NCBI GenBank assembly: GCA_034401135.1 | Contig: JAWZSP010000001.1 | Location: 2,604,001-2,668,000 of the forward strand | Direction: 5' to 3' | Length of the DNA: 64,000 nt | Source: Volutella citrinella | Lineage: Eukaryota; Ascomycota; Sordariomycetes; Hypocreales; Nectriaceae | Part shown: positions 35,907 to 48,230 of the stretch, piece after piece | How the letters are laid out: every line of letters begins with the position of its first letter | Numbering within the stretch: position 1 is the stretch's first letter | The notes under the pieces: generated by a model | Seen by the model: only the letters and a program-made list of their open reading frames with translations | The model's database searches: none | Told to the model about the DNA's origin: nothing | Made by a program: the position numbers and the translations under genes

Positions 35907-38900
35907 TCACCGTCCAAACTCCAGGTGCGGCACGATTACCGGACCATATTTAGTGGGTGTCGTGAACGCACCATCGCCCTGCACGACAAAGTCAACTGCC
36001 AGGCTCAGTTTCGACAGGCCCTGCTGTTGCGGCTGGCCATTGAGGCTCGGGTTGGGGCTGAATGGCATTTGTGCCTGAGCGGCCACAGCTTCGTGGTCAT
36101 ACGCGACGAAGGAGACATAATTGCGTCGGCCCATGAGCTTCTTCAGCTCCCGGGCCGCCCCGCTGGCGTCGGTGTGGAAGATCTCCATCATATCCTCCTT
36201 GGTATCTGACACCTCGTGCGTAGATTTTTTGCCATTCTGCGGCACATAGAGCGTCTTCTGGTTGTGTAGCAGTTTGAGCACATAGTTGCTTTGCGGTGCC
36301 GCCACAATGGGGGAAGAGATGATCTGGTACATGGTCTTGTGATCGCCGGGATGCGTAGGATCGTGCACCAAACCGGCTCCAGAAGCATTGACATCTGTTG
36401 ACTCATTAGTGTCATATTCCAAGTTTGGGGTATGCCATAGCACGTGTTGCTCACCTCCAGACAGGAAGGTCATCCTAATCCCCTTTTGTTGGGCGATGCC
36501 TTGTAGTGTGCGGATGAAGTATGTTCTCTCAAGATCTTTGGTGTCGTGCGTCCACATATCTTTGAGCACCTCTTGAATATCAAGCTCGCCAAACTGATTC
36601 AGCACATTGCCCATGAGACCAGTCTTTCCGACGGCCTTCTTGACGTGCGAGAACCCTTGGGCAACAACCTCCTTGCCACCTACCACGCCAGCCACCGAAC
36701 TTGTGACCTTGCCCAGGATGTTGTATGTAGTGTTGACCGCTTTCTTGCCCACGGCGACCGTGTGGGCCAGACTCTCGACTGCCTCCAGCCGAGGGTAAAC
36801 GACAGGGACTGAGACCATCCAGATACAGTGCTGGACACTCGGAGGCAGCGTCGCAACCTTGGGAAAGATTCCCTGGTATGTCGGACCGGCCATGACTTGG
36901 GCTTGCGTGCGCTCCGACCGACAATCCGGTCCAACCACAACAACGGCGGGACCAAGGTACTTGACAAAGTGCCATCCAGTTCCAGTAATGGTGAAGATGT
37001 CGTGGTCAGTACTGATATTGCGTAGGATTTCCACCGTTGTGTGGTGCTGGAACAGGAGGTACATCTCAGTCGCGATCCGACCAATGTTCTTGAAGATGGG
37101 AGATGATTGCATGTAATCGGGATAAGAACCATATCCATCGAAGCTAGAAATGCCGTGAGCTCAAGGCCACTGAATCAATGGCATCCAAAAACTTACATGT
37201 CGTGATCGTCGATTTGAAGGACGTGCGGGATTTGGGCGTAGGCTTCTCGGAGGAAGGGTTGGTCAAAGTGGCTGGTATAGTAGTGGAAATAGGCGTGGGC
37301 AACATCCTCCTCGTGGCGTGCTGTCCATTGGACATTCTTCTTGTTCTCGCGCCCGCTCATCGCCAGCCACTGCTTGAGGAGAGGAACTTCTTTCCACAAT
37401 CGATCACCATAAATTTGGTCACCCAGACCAAGCTGCACATGGTAACCACCACATTCAACATTCTTCTGGAGCACATCCTTCCACATGAAGCCGACACCCC
37501 CAAGCTTTGCTCGCTCGTTTTGTGTGGTTCCGGATGCAAAGTCGTTGCCGGAGTGCGCGATGAAACGCCAGCCCGTCTCATGGCGACCAGCAACGACAAA
37601 CTCATACCGAGTACAACCCAGGTGGGAGGTTACAGCGTATGTCCAGCGCTCAGTAGCTTCTGCCATCTGCAGCTCAAGGTCATATTTGTGAAATTTCCAC
37701 CTTTGGTGGGTGTAAATGATGCGAGGCTGGAGCTGTCGAGGATTTGGGGAAAGGTCGTTGCTCAGATGGGTGTGAATCGTCGGAGGCTGAGGTGCATCCG
37801 TGACTATCAGAATGCTGCCATGCCACAATCCCTTTTCAACGTCCATGTTGACATAACGCAAGTACGGCCCGAAGTAGACATTATTTGTTGGCTGGATACG
37901 GTACATGTCCACTCCAGCGCTAGGTGGCGGACCGGAAAATCCAGCAGTGGTTGGCGTCGCCGAAGCAGCCACACTCATGATGCTCTCGGCGTAGCCAGGA
38001 GTGTGAGGGGGGAACATGGGCGAAGCCATGGCCTGCTTGCCAAACATGGGGGAGGCTAGAGGATTTGCCAAGGGGTTTCCATATGTCGACGCCGTCGGGG
38101 AAAGGGGGGTTTGTTCGACTGAGATCGGATTCGGTCCCTTGGGAAACTCCCATTGTGTTGCCTGGGTTGCGAGGTGAATATAGTAATACTGGCCGGAGGT
38201 TTGGTCCAGATGGGCAATCCATCCCTCCGGTAGAGGTGGCGGTGAAGCTGGATTTGCTTGATCAAAGGATGGCGTTGCCGGAACCGCCTGTTGCTGTGAG
38301 CTCTGGCCATTCTGTTGCGGCTGAGGATCGTTGGCGAACGCAGGGTGGCCGGGATGTTGTAGCGCAGGGGAGGCTAAGCCTCCGACGGCGCCAGCCGCAG
38401 TGGTTGTAGCTACACTTGTCGCGGCGATCGCGGCAGCTGCCTTGTGGGGAGGTGAGGATGACGAGGCTTGCTGGTTGGTCGGAGCTGCAGTCGACGCTGT
38501 CGCTGCCGCGGCTTGAGATGGGCGCTGTTTTTCGTTTGGGTAGGAACTGCCTCCGCTCGGGTTCACGCTCGAATATGCGGGTGGGGGCGTCTTGGTGCTC
38601 AGTCGCTGAAAGTCCTGCTCCAAGACGCTGACCTGGACGCCCGGGTTGTCCTGGCTCGACTGTGGTTGCTGTTGTGCCTGCTGCTGCTGCTGCTGCTGCG
38701 CTGGCTGGGTCTGGGCTGGGACATTGAAGGTCGTCTGAGTCGGCGGTGGACTTGTAACGGCATTCATCCCCTGGTAGACTTGAGGAGGACCAGACGGGGC
38801 CTGATCTGGAGTTTCTGTAGGGGTCCACGGTCTTTGGGGAGCCTGGTGGCCATACTGAGCAAGTCTCTGAGTGGCGGCAGCACTGGGGGCATTGAGGCTA

Positions 38901-39652
38901 TTGAGAGTGGCAGTTCCAGATATGCCGGCCGCAGCATAGCGAGCTTCGATTCCGTCGGCGGGAGCCTGGCCGGGTTCCACGATGGGGGTCTCAGGGGGCG
39001 GCGGAGAGCCACGGCTTGCTCGCGTGGTCGAAGTCGAGGCCGTGGAAGCGAACCTATTCACCCCGGGATCGCTCATCTTCAGGTGATTGACTGCGGCAGG
39101 CTGCGCCGGGGCAGGCGCATCGCTTGGGGCACCCGAGGAGGCGCCTGGCGGTGGATAATAGGTCTTCTGATAGGCGGGATAAGTGGTAGTAGACGAGGCC
39201 AGGCGCGCATCGGCCAAAGGTCGTTGGAACAAGTCCTGATCGGCGTCGGGGCTGGTCGGGGAGCTGATGGGCTTGGGCGCAGTGCCCCTCCGTTCGGCGA
39301 GGCCAGGCTTTTTCCCAATGGGGCTGGTGGTATCTATGCGAGGGCTGGTATCGTTGTATGCTGAACCATATGGCTTTGCAGGCGTAGGCTTGCGCACGTC
39401 GTCATCGTCAGGGAACGGTAGCGGAGCAGCCGAGCTTGAGGCGCCCGGAGGGAGGGGGAACGACGGTGTGGAAGCCATGGAAGATGAGGAGGGAGAGGGA
39501 TATCTGAAGGCCGAGGACCTGCCATCAGCTGAAGGCTGGGGGCTCTGCGGCTTGAATATACGCAGAGGCTCGACGGTAGGGCTATCGCAATCCTCGGGAG
39601 CGGGCTTATGTAGGAACATTTCCTCGTCCGGGATGCCTCGTCCACGCTCCAT
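35907..39652 (-). CDS. WW-domain plus PhoD-like phosphatase
   Basis: Metallophosphatase-like protein with a long disordered N-terminus; substrate unknown. Exons 39652-37197, 37143-36455 and 36394-35907 give 1210 aa. Residues 1-460 are Pro/Ser/Gln-rich with a polyglutamine run. A WW domain at about 468-503 (PLPEGWIAHLDQTSGQYYYI, then TQWEFP) should bind proline motifs. The PhoD domain runs from about 575 to the end with GDQIYGDRLW, the metal-ligand block QIDDHDIFDGYGSYP formed across intron 1, and SGDVNASGAG formed across intron 2. Intron 2 (36454-36395) has no in-frame stop, so naive translation would wrongly keep 20 residues inside the active-site loop. The start codon is the first ATG of the frame (an upstream TTG at 39688 is not likely). 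Confidence 0.88.
36395..36454 (-). other. stop-free in-frame intron in the PhoD-like gene
   Basis: A 60-nt GTGAGC...CAACAG segment read without any stop codon. Removing it joins GGA G to AT GTC and creates the conserved SGDVN metal-site motif; keeping it inserts 20 unrelated residues at that point. The donor is good and the family motif supports splicing. Confidence 0.85.
38678..38699. repeat. (CTG)7 tract encoding polyglutamine
   Basis: Seven CTG units on the plus strand read as CAG on the coding minus strand and give a Gln run, continued by interrupted Gln codons on both sides. It lies in the disordered N-terminal half of the WW/PhoD protein and is a likely length polymorphism. Confidence 0.85.
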
Positions 39653-41673
39653 GCTGGCGGGGCACGCGCGCTTCAGCGAAGTGCGCAAAGGAGGGGTAGT
39701 GATAGGCCCGAGATGAGCAGAGAAGCGACGAGAGAGGGCGTGCGCTATGCGCAGGCAGCCGACGTCTTGTCAGAGGATGACGGCGACGTGTATTGAGACG
39801 TCTTGGGGGCGACGCCAACAGCGATGGGTAATATTGAACAGACGCCTGGTTGGGCGGGGGTTGCTTGGTCGTTGCGATGGTGGGAGGGAGGGCTCTGTTT
39901 CTGGCTGCTCGGTTGGTTTTTTGGCGTTGGGGAGCGGGCTGCGGGCTGCGGATGGGTCGCAGATACGGCCGCAGAAGGAACAATGGGAAGGATGAAAATG
40001 GAGATGTTTCGAGGTGGTGGGAGGTGAATGAACGAGAGAGGGACAGAGGGTGCGGAAGATGAGGGAACCCGAGCTGGAAGCTGGAGAGCTGCAAGCGCCG
40101 GCAAGGTGCCAAGCTGCCCAGGAGGGGCGGGGGAGCTCTTGGGCGCGCGCAGCGGTGGCGTGGACGTAATCACCTTATGCACTCGGCTGCACGCCCAAGG
40201 TGACAGGCAAGTACCTTACTTGGCAACAACACCACGGGCCAGATGCTGTTAGTGACCACAGTCACCACTGACCAGACAGTCCCAGGGCATGTGGCAGCCG
40301 ACAAACCAGAGCCAGCCAGACGTGGCGGAACCACGATAGCCGCCCAGCCAGACCCAGCCAGAGAGGCGAGGGGCAAGAGAGGCGCAGCTGACTTCGCACG
40401 TCTCCTTGGCTGGAGTGCGTGGAGAGATTACGACGGCAGATGATTACTCTCCACTGCGCATCATTACAGGGCCGCACTCGAAGTGAGACTGTACTGCTTG
40501 GGGTGAGAGTCCTGGAGAACAAATTATTGCCCGCTATCTGGGCCGACGGGAGGCATCCATGGCACAGCACACCGCTATCACCGCCCTGAGTGGTGGGCGG
40601 AGGCATGTAGGCGAAATCTCATTGGGGAGAGGGCCGAGGATCTATCAGGTCTATACCGGTGGCAAGGACCACTCGCGGAATGACGAAGACGTGCTTGCGG
40701 CAGTCAAGCAATACACCACATGGCGATCATAAGGGAGGGAAGCGTGCTACTCTTTGGTGGGCAAGTGGGGTACGCCGTGTGGTTTCCTTGGATCATGGGC
40801 ATGAGCGTCGTGGAGGGAGCCCAGACCAGCCCAAACGAATAGAGGGGCTGTTTCAGCGCTTCGAACTCGAGACGGCGCCCTGATTGGCCGAGCCGTGAGA
40901 ACAATGCCATAGCTCTAAGCGCCCGGGACCTCGGGGGGCGACCCACCACGGGCCTGGCGGGCCATAGACAGGCCATGTTTGGGGGCCGAGGCGGGACGCC
41001 CCTGACGGGTTTCCATCATTGCAGCTGTACTATCACGACAGACTTCGGACTAGGCGGGTATGGTGCTCCGTAGGGGTTGTTTCAATCACCCATAGAGAAC
41101 CAAGAATCCCCGGTGCAAGCGCCCGGCTTCAGCAAAGCCAAGACATTGACGGCCAGGCCGGCAAAGCATAGCCAGCCTATACGTTGCGCATTCTCAATGC
41201 CACGAAACTGGTCATGCCTGCACCCCCGGTTTGCCCATGGTCATGCCCATGCTGAAAGTCACATTCTCAATTTCCCCGGCCGGCCTTGCCCTCGTTTCTG
41301 GGAAACTGGTCTACATCAAAACCAAAATCGACCCCATACATTATCATTCTCTGCCTACTTGAGAGTAATGCTACCCTTGATGACGTCCGCATCACGCCTT
41401 GCCTGGCATGGCATTGAGCGTCTTGCTGTTATTACAACGTTCATTGGACCATGCATGCCCCATCACGTGCAGCGTCCTTCATCATGGCTTGCTCTACGGT
41501 CCCGTGACGCCGCGCCCAGTGGACAAATAAATGTGGGACCCAAGCCTCTCAACGCGTCGGTGCGTCCCGGACGCGACTACAGCGAATAACGTCACATCAG
41601 GCAAAACTATCTGCAAGTAATCGGTGCTTCCAACTACGAGCTGGAATCATCATGCAACCCGTCGCCGTCCGCC
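39653..41673. promoter_or_regulatory. divergent intergenic region, WW/PhoD gene and MSH3
   Basis: 2.0 kb between divergent starts. The first 450 bp next to the phosphatase start is purine-rich on the plus strand (pyrimidine-rich leader on its coding strand). Imperfect CCAGCCAGA repeats occur near 40311-40372. An MBF-type ACGCGT lies at 41552-41557, 117 bp before the MSH3 ATG. No gene seen. Confidence 0.45.
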
Positions 41674-44600
41674 ATGCCACCCCAAACTAAGCCGACACCG
41701 AAGAAGCAACAGTCATTGACGGCTTTCTTCACCCCGAAGACTGTCAATGGCCTCGCCGCCGCCTTCCAGAAGCAGAGCCAGGCGCAGGCGGCTCCGGAGG
41801 CCGAACCTGTGCCCCCATCCTTGAAGCGACCCCTCGAGGACACCGACAAGTGCAACAAACAGCCAACGAAGCCTGCCAAAAGAGCCCGCGATGAAACATC
41901 TTGCTCGGATGTCGGTACCTTCTCTTCCAAGGGGGCAGGAAGCCCGACGCAGACCAACCAGCCTGCAATAGACCCCGCGACCCGGACAGAACGCTACCGA
42001 TACGAAGGCTCCAGCTCAAAGCAGAATACAGATGTCGGCGATAGAGATGATTCCCAGGAAAATGACTCTGCGGCCAGGAGTCAGCGGGAAGCCCTCCACA
42101 AGAAATTTGTAAAGAAGCTTGGCCACCCAGATGCCATGGCCTGGCGTCGCCGTGTCCCCCAGACCGAAGCCCCGAGCAACGACGATGAAGAAGCCCAAGA
42201 CGCCGAAGCCGACGAAGAAGAGACCCCAGCCTCTGCCAAGTCTGCCAAAAAGAAGGGTTCAAAGGCGGGGAAGCTGACTCCCATGGAGATCCAATTTCTA
42301 GACATCAAGCGACAGCACATGGACACTATCTTGATCGTCGAGGTCGGCTACAAGTTCCGCTTCTTCGGCGAAGATGCACGCACGGCAGCTAAAGAGCTGA
42401 GCATCGTGTGCATACCGGGCAAGATGCGCTACGATCAACGTGAGCAGAACTTGACACCAGCCCAACGAAATCGTACCCCACCGTTGTGCTGACCAGTTGC
42501 GCCAGATCCTTCCGAAGCCCACCTGGATAGGTTTGCATCAGCCAGCATTCCCGTCCACAGACTGCCCGTCCACGCGAAGAGGCTTGTCGCTGCTGGCCAT
42601 AAAGTCGGTGTCGTCCGCCAGATTGAAACGGCGGCCCTGAAGAAGGCCGGAGACAATCGCAATGCACCCTTTGTTCGCAAGCTTACCAACCTGTACACCA
42701 AAGGTACTTTTGTAGACGAGCATGACGAGCTTGATCAAGGTGCCACGGCTGGCACATCTACGAGTGGATATCTCTTGTGCATGACTGAAACCAAGTCCAA
42801 GGGCCACGGTACAGATGAAAAGGTTGACGTCGGTATCATCGCCGTCCAACCTGCCACAGGAGACATTATCCATGACAATTTCGAGGATGGGTTTATGCGG
42901 AGTGAAATTGAGACGAGACTGCTCCATATCTCGCCTTGCGAATTCCTTATCGTGGGAGATCTCACCAAGGAAACCGACAAGCTGGTTCAGCATCTTTCTG
43001 GCAGCAGCACAAACGTCTTCGGCGACCGAAGCCGGGTGGAACGGGTCCCTAGGGGAAAGAACATGGTTGCCGAAGCCTATTCGCATGTCACGCAGTTCTA
43101 TGCTGATAAGCTCCAAGACAAGTCGCAAGATACGGCAGCAAACGCGCTTCTCGATAAAGTCTTGAAGCTCCCCGAATCCGTTACCATCTGTCTGTCCGCC
43201 ATGATCACGCACTTGACCGAGTATGGCCTTGAACACATATTTGACTTGACAAAATACTTTCAGAGCTTCAGCACCCGCTCGCATATGCTCATCAACGGAA
43301 CCACTCTCGAGAGCCTCGAGGTCTACCGAAACTCGACTGACCACACCGAGCGTGGCAGTCTTTTCTGGGCTGTCGACAAAACTCTCACACGGTTCGGCCA
43401 CCGCCTCTTGCGCAAGTGGGTCGGCCGGCCATTGCTGGATCAGAGTCTCCTAGACGACCGTCTCGCCGCTGTCCAGGAACTGTTGGATATGCAGTCAACT
43501 GCGCCTGCGGACCAGCTCGAGCGGCTCCTGGCTACCACCAAAATCGACCTGGAGCGGAGCCTCATCCGTATCTACTATGGAAAGTGCTCACGCCCGGAGC
43601 TTCTCTCGGTTTTGCAAGCTCTCCAGAAAATTGCCAGCCACTATTCGACAGTCAAGGACGCGTCTGACACCAGCTTCACTTCACCCCTTCTCAATACGGC
43701 CATCTGCGCCCTCCCCAAAATCCTCAACACCGTGGTCTCGTACCTGGAACAAATCAACCTCGAAGCTGCCAGAAAAGACGACAAGTATGGCTTCTTCCGT
43801 GACGAGTTCCAGACCGAAGACATGCAGGACCACCAGATGGGTATTGCTCATGTCGAGCATGAGCTTGACCAGCACCGCACAGTTGCTGCCGGGAAGATCA
43901 AAAAGAAGAGTGTAGACTACGTCACAGTTGCTGGCATCGAGTTCCTCATCGAGGTCCCTAATACTGACATTAAGCATGTCCCAGCGTCTTGGAGCAAGAT
44001 TTCCGGCACCAAGAAGCTCTCACGCTTCCATACCCCTGAGGTTCTGCGCTTCATTGCCGAGCGAGACCAGCACCGGGAGGCCCTCGCTGCTGCATGCGAC
44101 ACGGCATTCAAGGACCTCCTCGCCTCCATTTCGGCCGACTATCAACCTCTCCGTGACGCGGTCGCCTCTCTCGCATCGCTTGATTGCCTCCTTTCACTCT
44201 CCAAGGTGGCCGCTTTGCCTGGCTACTCACGCCCGACCTTCTTGCCGGCCTCCTCACCCCCTACCATCTCTATTACTCAAGGCCGCCACCCCATTGCCGA
44301 ACACACCCTGGACGGCGGCTATATACCATTTTCCACTACTCTTTCTCATCCCGCGCCTCTCGCGCACCTCATCACCGGCCCAAATATGGGCGGCAAATCG
44401 TCATTTGTCCGGGCACTCGCCCTCGTCGTCCTCCTTGCCCAAATCGGCTCATTTGTTCCAGCTGATGCAGTGTCCCTCACGCTTTGCGACGCCATTCACA
44501 CACGCACTGGTGCCCGCGATAACCTCTTCACGGGCGAGTCGACATTCATGGTGGAAGTATCTGAAACCGCTCGCATCCTTCGCTCAGCCACCCCTCGCAG

Positions 44601-45054
44601 CTTGGTCATTTTGGATGAGCTGGGCCGCGGCACCAGTACCCATGATGGTGCAGCCATTGCCCAGGCCGTTCTCCAACATGTAGCAACAGACACCCGCTGT
44701 CTAACCTTGTTTATTACACATTATCAAAACCTTGCGAGGGTCGCCGATGGGCTGGATGGTGTGACGAACGTTCACATGAAATTCAAGGCAGAAACCGGGG
44801 AAGACGGCGAAGAGGAAATCACCTTTCTTTATGAAGTCGGAGAGGGTGTGGCACATCGCTCCTATGGCCTCAATGTTGCCAGACTTGCGCGCATCCCTAA
44901 AAAGGTCATCGATGTCGCTGCAGAGAAATCAAGGCAAATGGAGCTAGAAATGAGGATGCGGCGTTTAAATGGAGTATCAAAGACGTTGACAGACGTCATG
45001 CAACACGGCCCAAATCAGTTGGAGCAGCTTATCTCAAGCATTGAGCAGCTATAA
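41674..45054 (+). CDS. msh3: DNA mismatch repair protein MSH3
   Basis: MutS homologue that pairs with MSH2 as MutS-beta and recognises insertion/deletion loops in the nucleus. Exons 41674-42439 and 42506-45054 give 1104 aa. The N-terminus has a PCNA-binding PIP box (QQSLTAFF, residues 12-19), then a disordered acidic linker. The mismatch-recognition domain starts near 205 ([19 protein letters not shown]) and is spliced through [16 protein letters not shown]. The connector, lever and clamp regions follow. The ATPase has Walker [10 protein letters not shown] (about 880-888), Walker [16 protein letters not shown] (about 955) and [11 protein letters not shown]. All catalytic motifs look intact. 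A nearer AG at 42495-42496 is rejected because only the 42505 acceptor keeps phase and family sequence. Confidence 0.96.
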
Positions 45055-45338
45055 TATTAATTAGCCATGGCCAAAAGCTGCCTCGCTCCCCAAGTAAACA
45101 TGCTACGTTAACTGACAACGCCATGTGCCCTCCCAATGTAAATACCCGCCTACATCTAGTACCATGCTTCACCCCGATTTCGAAAGCGCCTATTAGATAA
45201 TTCACGAGAACCGCTCTTACTCTGCGCCTTTTGATGTGTTTCCCCGTAATATCAGTGCTGTCAATGATAGGCCGCATATGAGGCTTACCAACCCCTGGTA
45301 CAATCCCACATGCGTTTCTGGACTCATGTTGAAATATT

Positions 45339-47146
45339 TTACTTGCAGCGGGGTTTCTTTTCTGGAACCTCACATTCGTCGCCCGACGTTGCGTTGACGG
45401 AATCCCGAGGCATATGCGCAAATTCAACAGATCGATTGACGGGTGTGAACGCAAGCGGGGGCGGAGATGGATTTACTGCTGGCGGATTGAAGGGATGGAG
45501 AAACAAAGGTTCTTGGAACAACAAAGGATTCGTCCCTGAAATGCTGAAGAATTGGTTATCATCTTCTCGTGCTGAATCGGCGTTCAATGGGTGTCGATGG
45601 TCACCATGTTTTGCTGCCAGCGAAGGTCCGGTTGGCTGCCGAAAATGTGTCGAACTGCTACCGCCATATGTAGGCATGGAGAAAGGGATCCTTGATGATG
45701 CATTGTATATGGTGGCATCTCTCATGGCGTACGATGCTTCTGTGTGGTTGTACGAGCCTTTCTACAAGTCAGCAGTGCACAACATTGGGTGGTGAGCTGT
45801 GAAAGTAGTACTTAAGAGAGACTGGGATTCTCCCCTCTGTCGTCCTTCGTCTCTGAGTCCAAAATATCTTGGGAGACCATCCCTAGATGTTGGCGTTGGA
45901 GAGAGAAGGTTTGCATGCAAAATGGGATTGAGCTGCTGCATTCCGGCTCGGCCTCGAAGGTCAAATCTGCAGAACTTTAGCTCGAGCAATGCAGAGGTTA
46001 AGAGACAAGAATTTCTAGACCTTTGATTGGCAGCGGAAGATGTCGAGGTCATCCGATTGCAGAACAACTCTAGGAGAAGTGTCAGTTCGATTCAGCTCAT
46101 TTCAAGTTAGCTCGTACCTGAGTTTTCGTCGTCTTGGAAGACATCCAGGCCAGGCCGAACAATGTCTCGCGATCCCATCCGCAGTATCGAATCGCCCTGA
46201 CGCTTGTTCTTCATAGCCTCGGCTGGCTTCTTTAGGCTCGACGGGTTTGTGAGAGTTGCTGTCCTTCGCTGCTTTGGCACATTGGCCGAGATCTCAGCCA
46301 GTGGTTCCGCCCTTTTTCGCTTCGATTTCGGGCCTTTACGAGGCGGTGTCTATATCACATTAGCGCCAGCCGTCTGACGACTGGGGAGTCTCACAGAATT
46401 CTCTTGACCGGGGATTGGAGAAGAGCTGTCGTCATAAACATCTTTGACCCGCTCAACCTCGAGCCCCGGAGTCATAACCACTTGGTTGGGCTCAATGCCC
46501 TCCGATGTCCTTTTCATCTTCTCGATCACTGACTTTGGCTTCCTTTGGTTTCGAGTTCGTTTCATCTCCTCATTTGCAAGATCCATCTTCCCCATTCCGG
46601 GCCAAACCTGTCCTTTGAGAGACAGAGGCTCGGTGCCATTGAGGTCACCCTCCAGCGTGTCACCCTCCTCATCGGGGCCAAGGGTATCTGGGGCAAATCG
46701 CGGGGCCGGAATGTCAGTGCTACCCTCCGTCTTCACTTCGACACGCATGGTGCTTTTCTTGGTTCTAGACTTGGGTTGCTGATCAGCTGTTAGTTCTTTG
46801 CACATGGGCAGTACGAAAGGGGACTTTTTGCACTAGTACTTACTCGAACTGCGGCTGTGGATGGCGGGGGTCTGACGCGCCTGCTTTTTGTAGCCTCTTT
46901 AATTTGTTTCGACTTCAATCTCTCGACGAGGAGAGTCTCGATTCCGTTTTGAATGTACCATTGTTCATACTGCTGGAGAACCACTGAAGCCGAAATGTCC
47001 TGGTGGGCTTGCAGCTTCGTCTGTGTCTCGTGATGGAGATGACCTTTGGATGCAATATGGGTGAGCAAATGCGACACGTCAGAAAACCGTGGTACATCAG
47101 GGCAGACGGTGCAAACGAGTGGAATTTGTCGGTTGGAAGCAGCCAT
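45339..47146 (-). CDS. C2H2-like zinc-finger protein of unknown function
   Basis: Not recognised beyond a conserved fungal look. Exon 1 (47146-46844) has one atypical finger: CTVCPDVPRFSDVSHLLTHI followed by SKGHLHH, at residues 11-37. Exon 2 (46778-46395) is charged and ends at a TCT|GTGAGA donor. Exon 3 (46349-46118) is basic with KSKRKR and KKPAEAMKNKR, likely nuclear localisation signals. After that two models close: either exon 46069-45812, or tandem acceptor 46067 giving VVLQSDDLDIF, then a weak GTCTAG-donor intron 46020-45975 and exon 45974-45812. The last exon is 45739-45339, Pro-rich and ending EKKPRCK. Length is 509-525 aa. The gene ends tail-to-tail with MSH3, 284 bp apart. Nuclear role inferred only. 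Confidence 0.7.
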
Positions 47147-48230
47147 TGTCAGTGAGGTGGGTGAATTTGAGAATAAGGAGAGAGGAAACACCGGGAGAAC
47201 AAGACGATTCGAACAAGGCGACGCTCCTTCCGTTCCTCGCTGGCCCCAATGCCTTCTCCGGGGCAACATGGATTGGTACCTTCCCGCAGTTGCGTGAGGT
47301 CCGAATGGTGCCTCAGGAACTTAAACCCTGCGCCAAGTAGGCAAGTGACAACAAATGCAGTTGCCATATGCGTGCATCTCGGCAGGAAGGCTTATTGTTG
47401 GATTTTCATTTCCGGCAAGGCCCGCTGAACGGAATTTTGAATGGAACCTTCAACTGGTTCAATGCATTGGAGGGAGTTCTTGGTCAATTAAGGTGAGGTC
47501 GCAGAATCATCAGGGACGCAGGTGGCGGGGATTCGTGGGAAGGACCATTCGTGCCGGCCAGTCGGGCACCTCCTGCCAGCTGGTTGCCAGACTTGGTACC
47601 TTGGACTGGCCGGCTCCCGTCACCGCCTCGTGTGGCGACTTTTCAATGCTCTGTCTAATCCTATGATCAGACCAGCTGAAGTCTACCTTGGTTCTCATTC
47701 CTTTCATTCAGTACAAACTTAGTGAAACGAGCGCAGCAGGGCCTTCGGTTGACCATTGACCCAAGAAACCGATGAGATGAGATGAAGCGGCAGGAGGAGG
47801 ACAGCAGCAGACTGTTTTCGAGAATGATAAGAGATGGCAAGAGTGAAGAATCGGCCTCCGGTGTGCCCGCGACCTGACGTCCCATTTCACCCTATCCGCA
47901 TCGCGGTTCGAAGAAGAATGCCACTTGCTCAGCCACAAGCGGATGGAATTGTAAATTCGTCGCCGAGTGCCATCATTGACTACCTGCTTAATACTAATAG
48001 TACGTATGCAGTACGTATGTTGCATGTCTGAAGGACTTCACAGGGCAATCCCCATGGAGAAGTAGGGATGCCCCTGAAAAAACCAACATGTCCGTCTACC
48101 TCTCGCCTTGGATCCTGACTATCACAGAGTAGTTCTTTAGCAGGTTGCGTTAAAAGGCAAGAGGATGTGACCGCAAGTTGCGATGATCCAAAGATATCCA
48201 TCCTCTATCCGGAATGGATAAGTCTTGTGA
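47147..48230. other. intergenic spacer, no gene seen
   Basis: Lies between the start of the zinc-finger gene and the stop of the GGTase-II beta gene, both on the minus strand. It should hold the promoter of the former and the 3' UTR of the latter. Nothing else is supportable. Confidence 0.5.

Noticed and set aside
36395..36454. Reading the PhoD second exon as continuous because it has no stop
   Set aside because: Translation interrupts the SGDVN metal-site motif, and perfect GTGAGC and CAACAG borders flank the insert.
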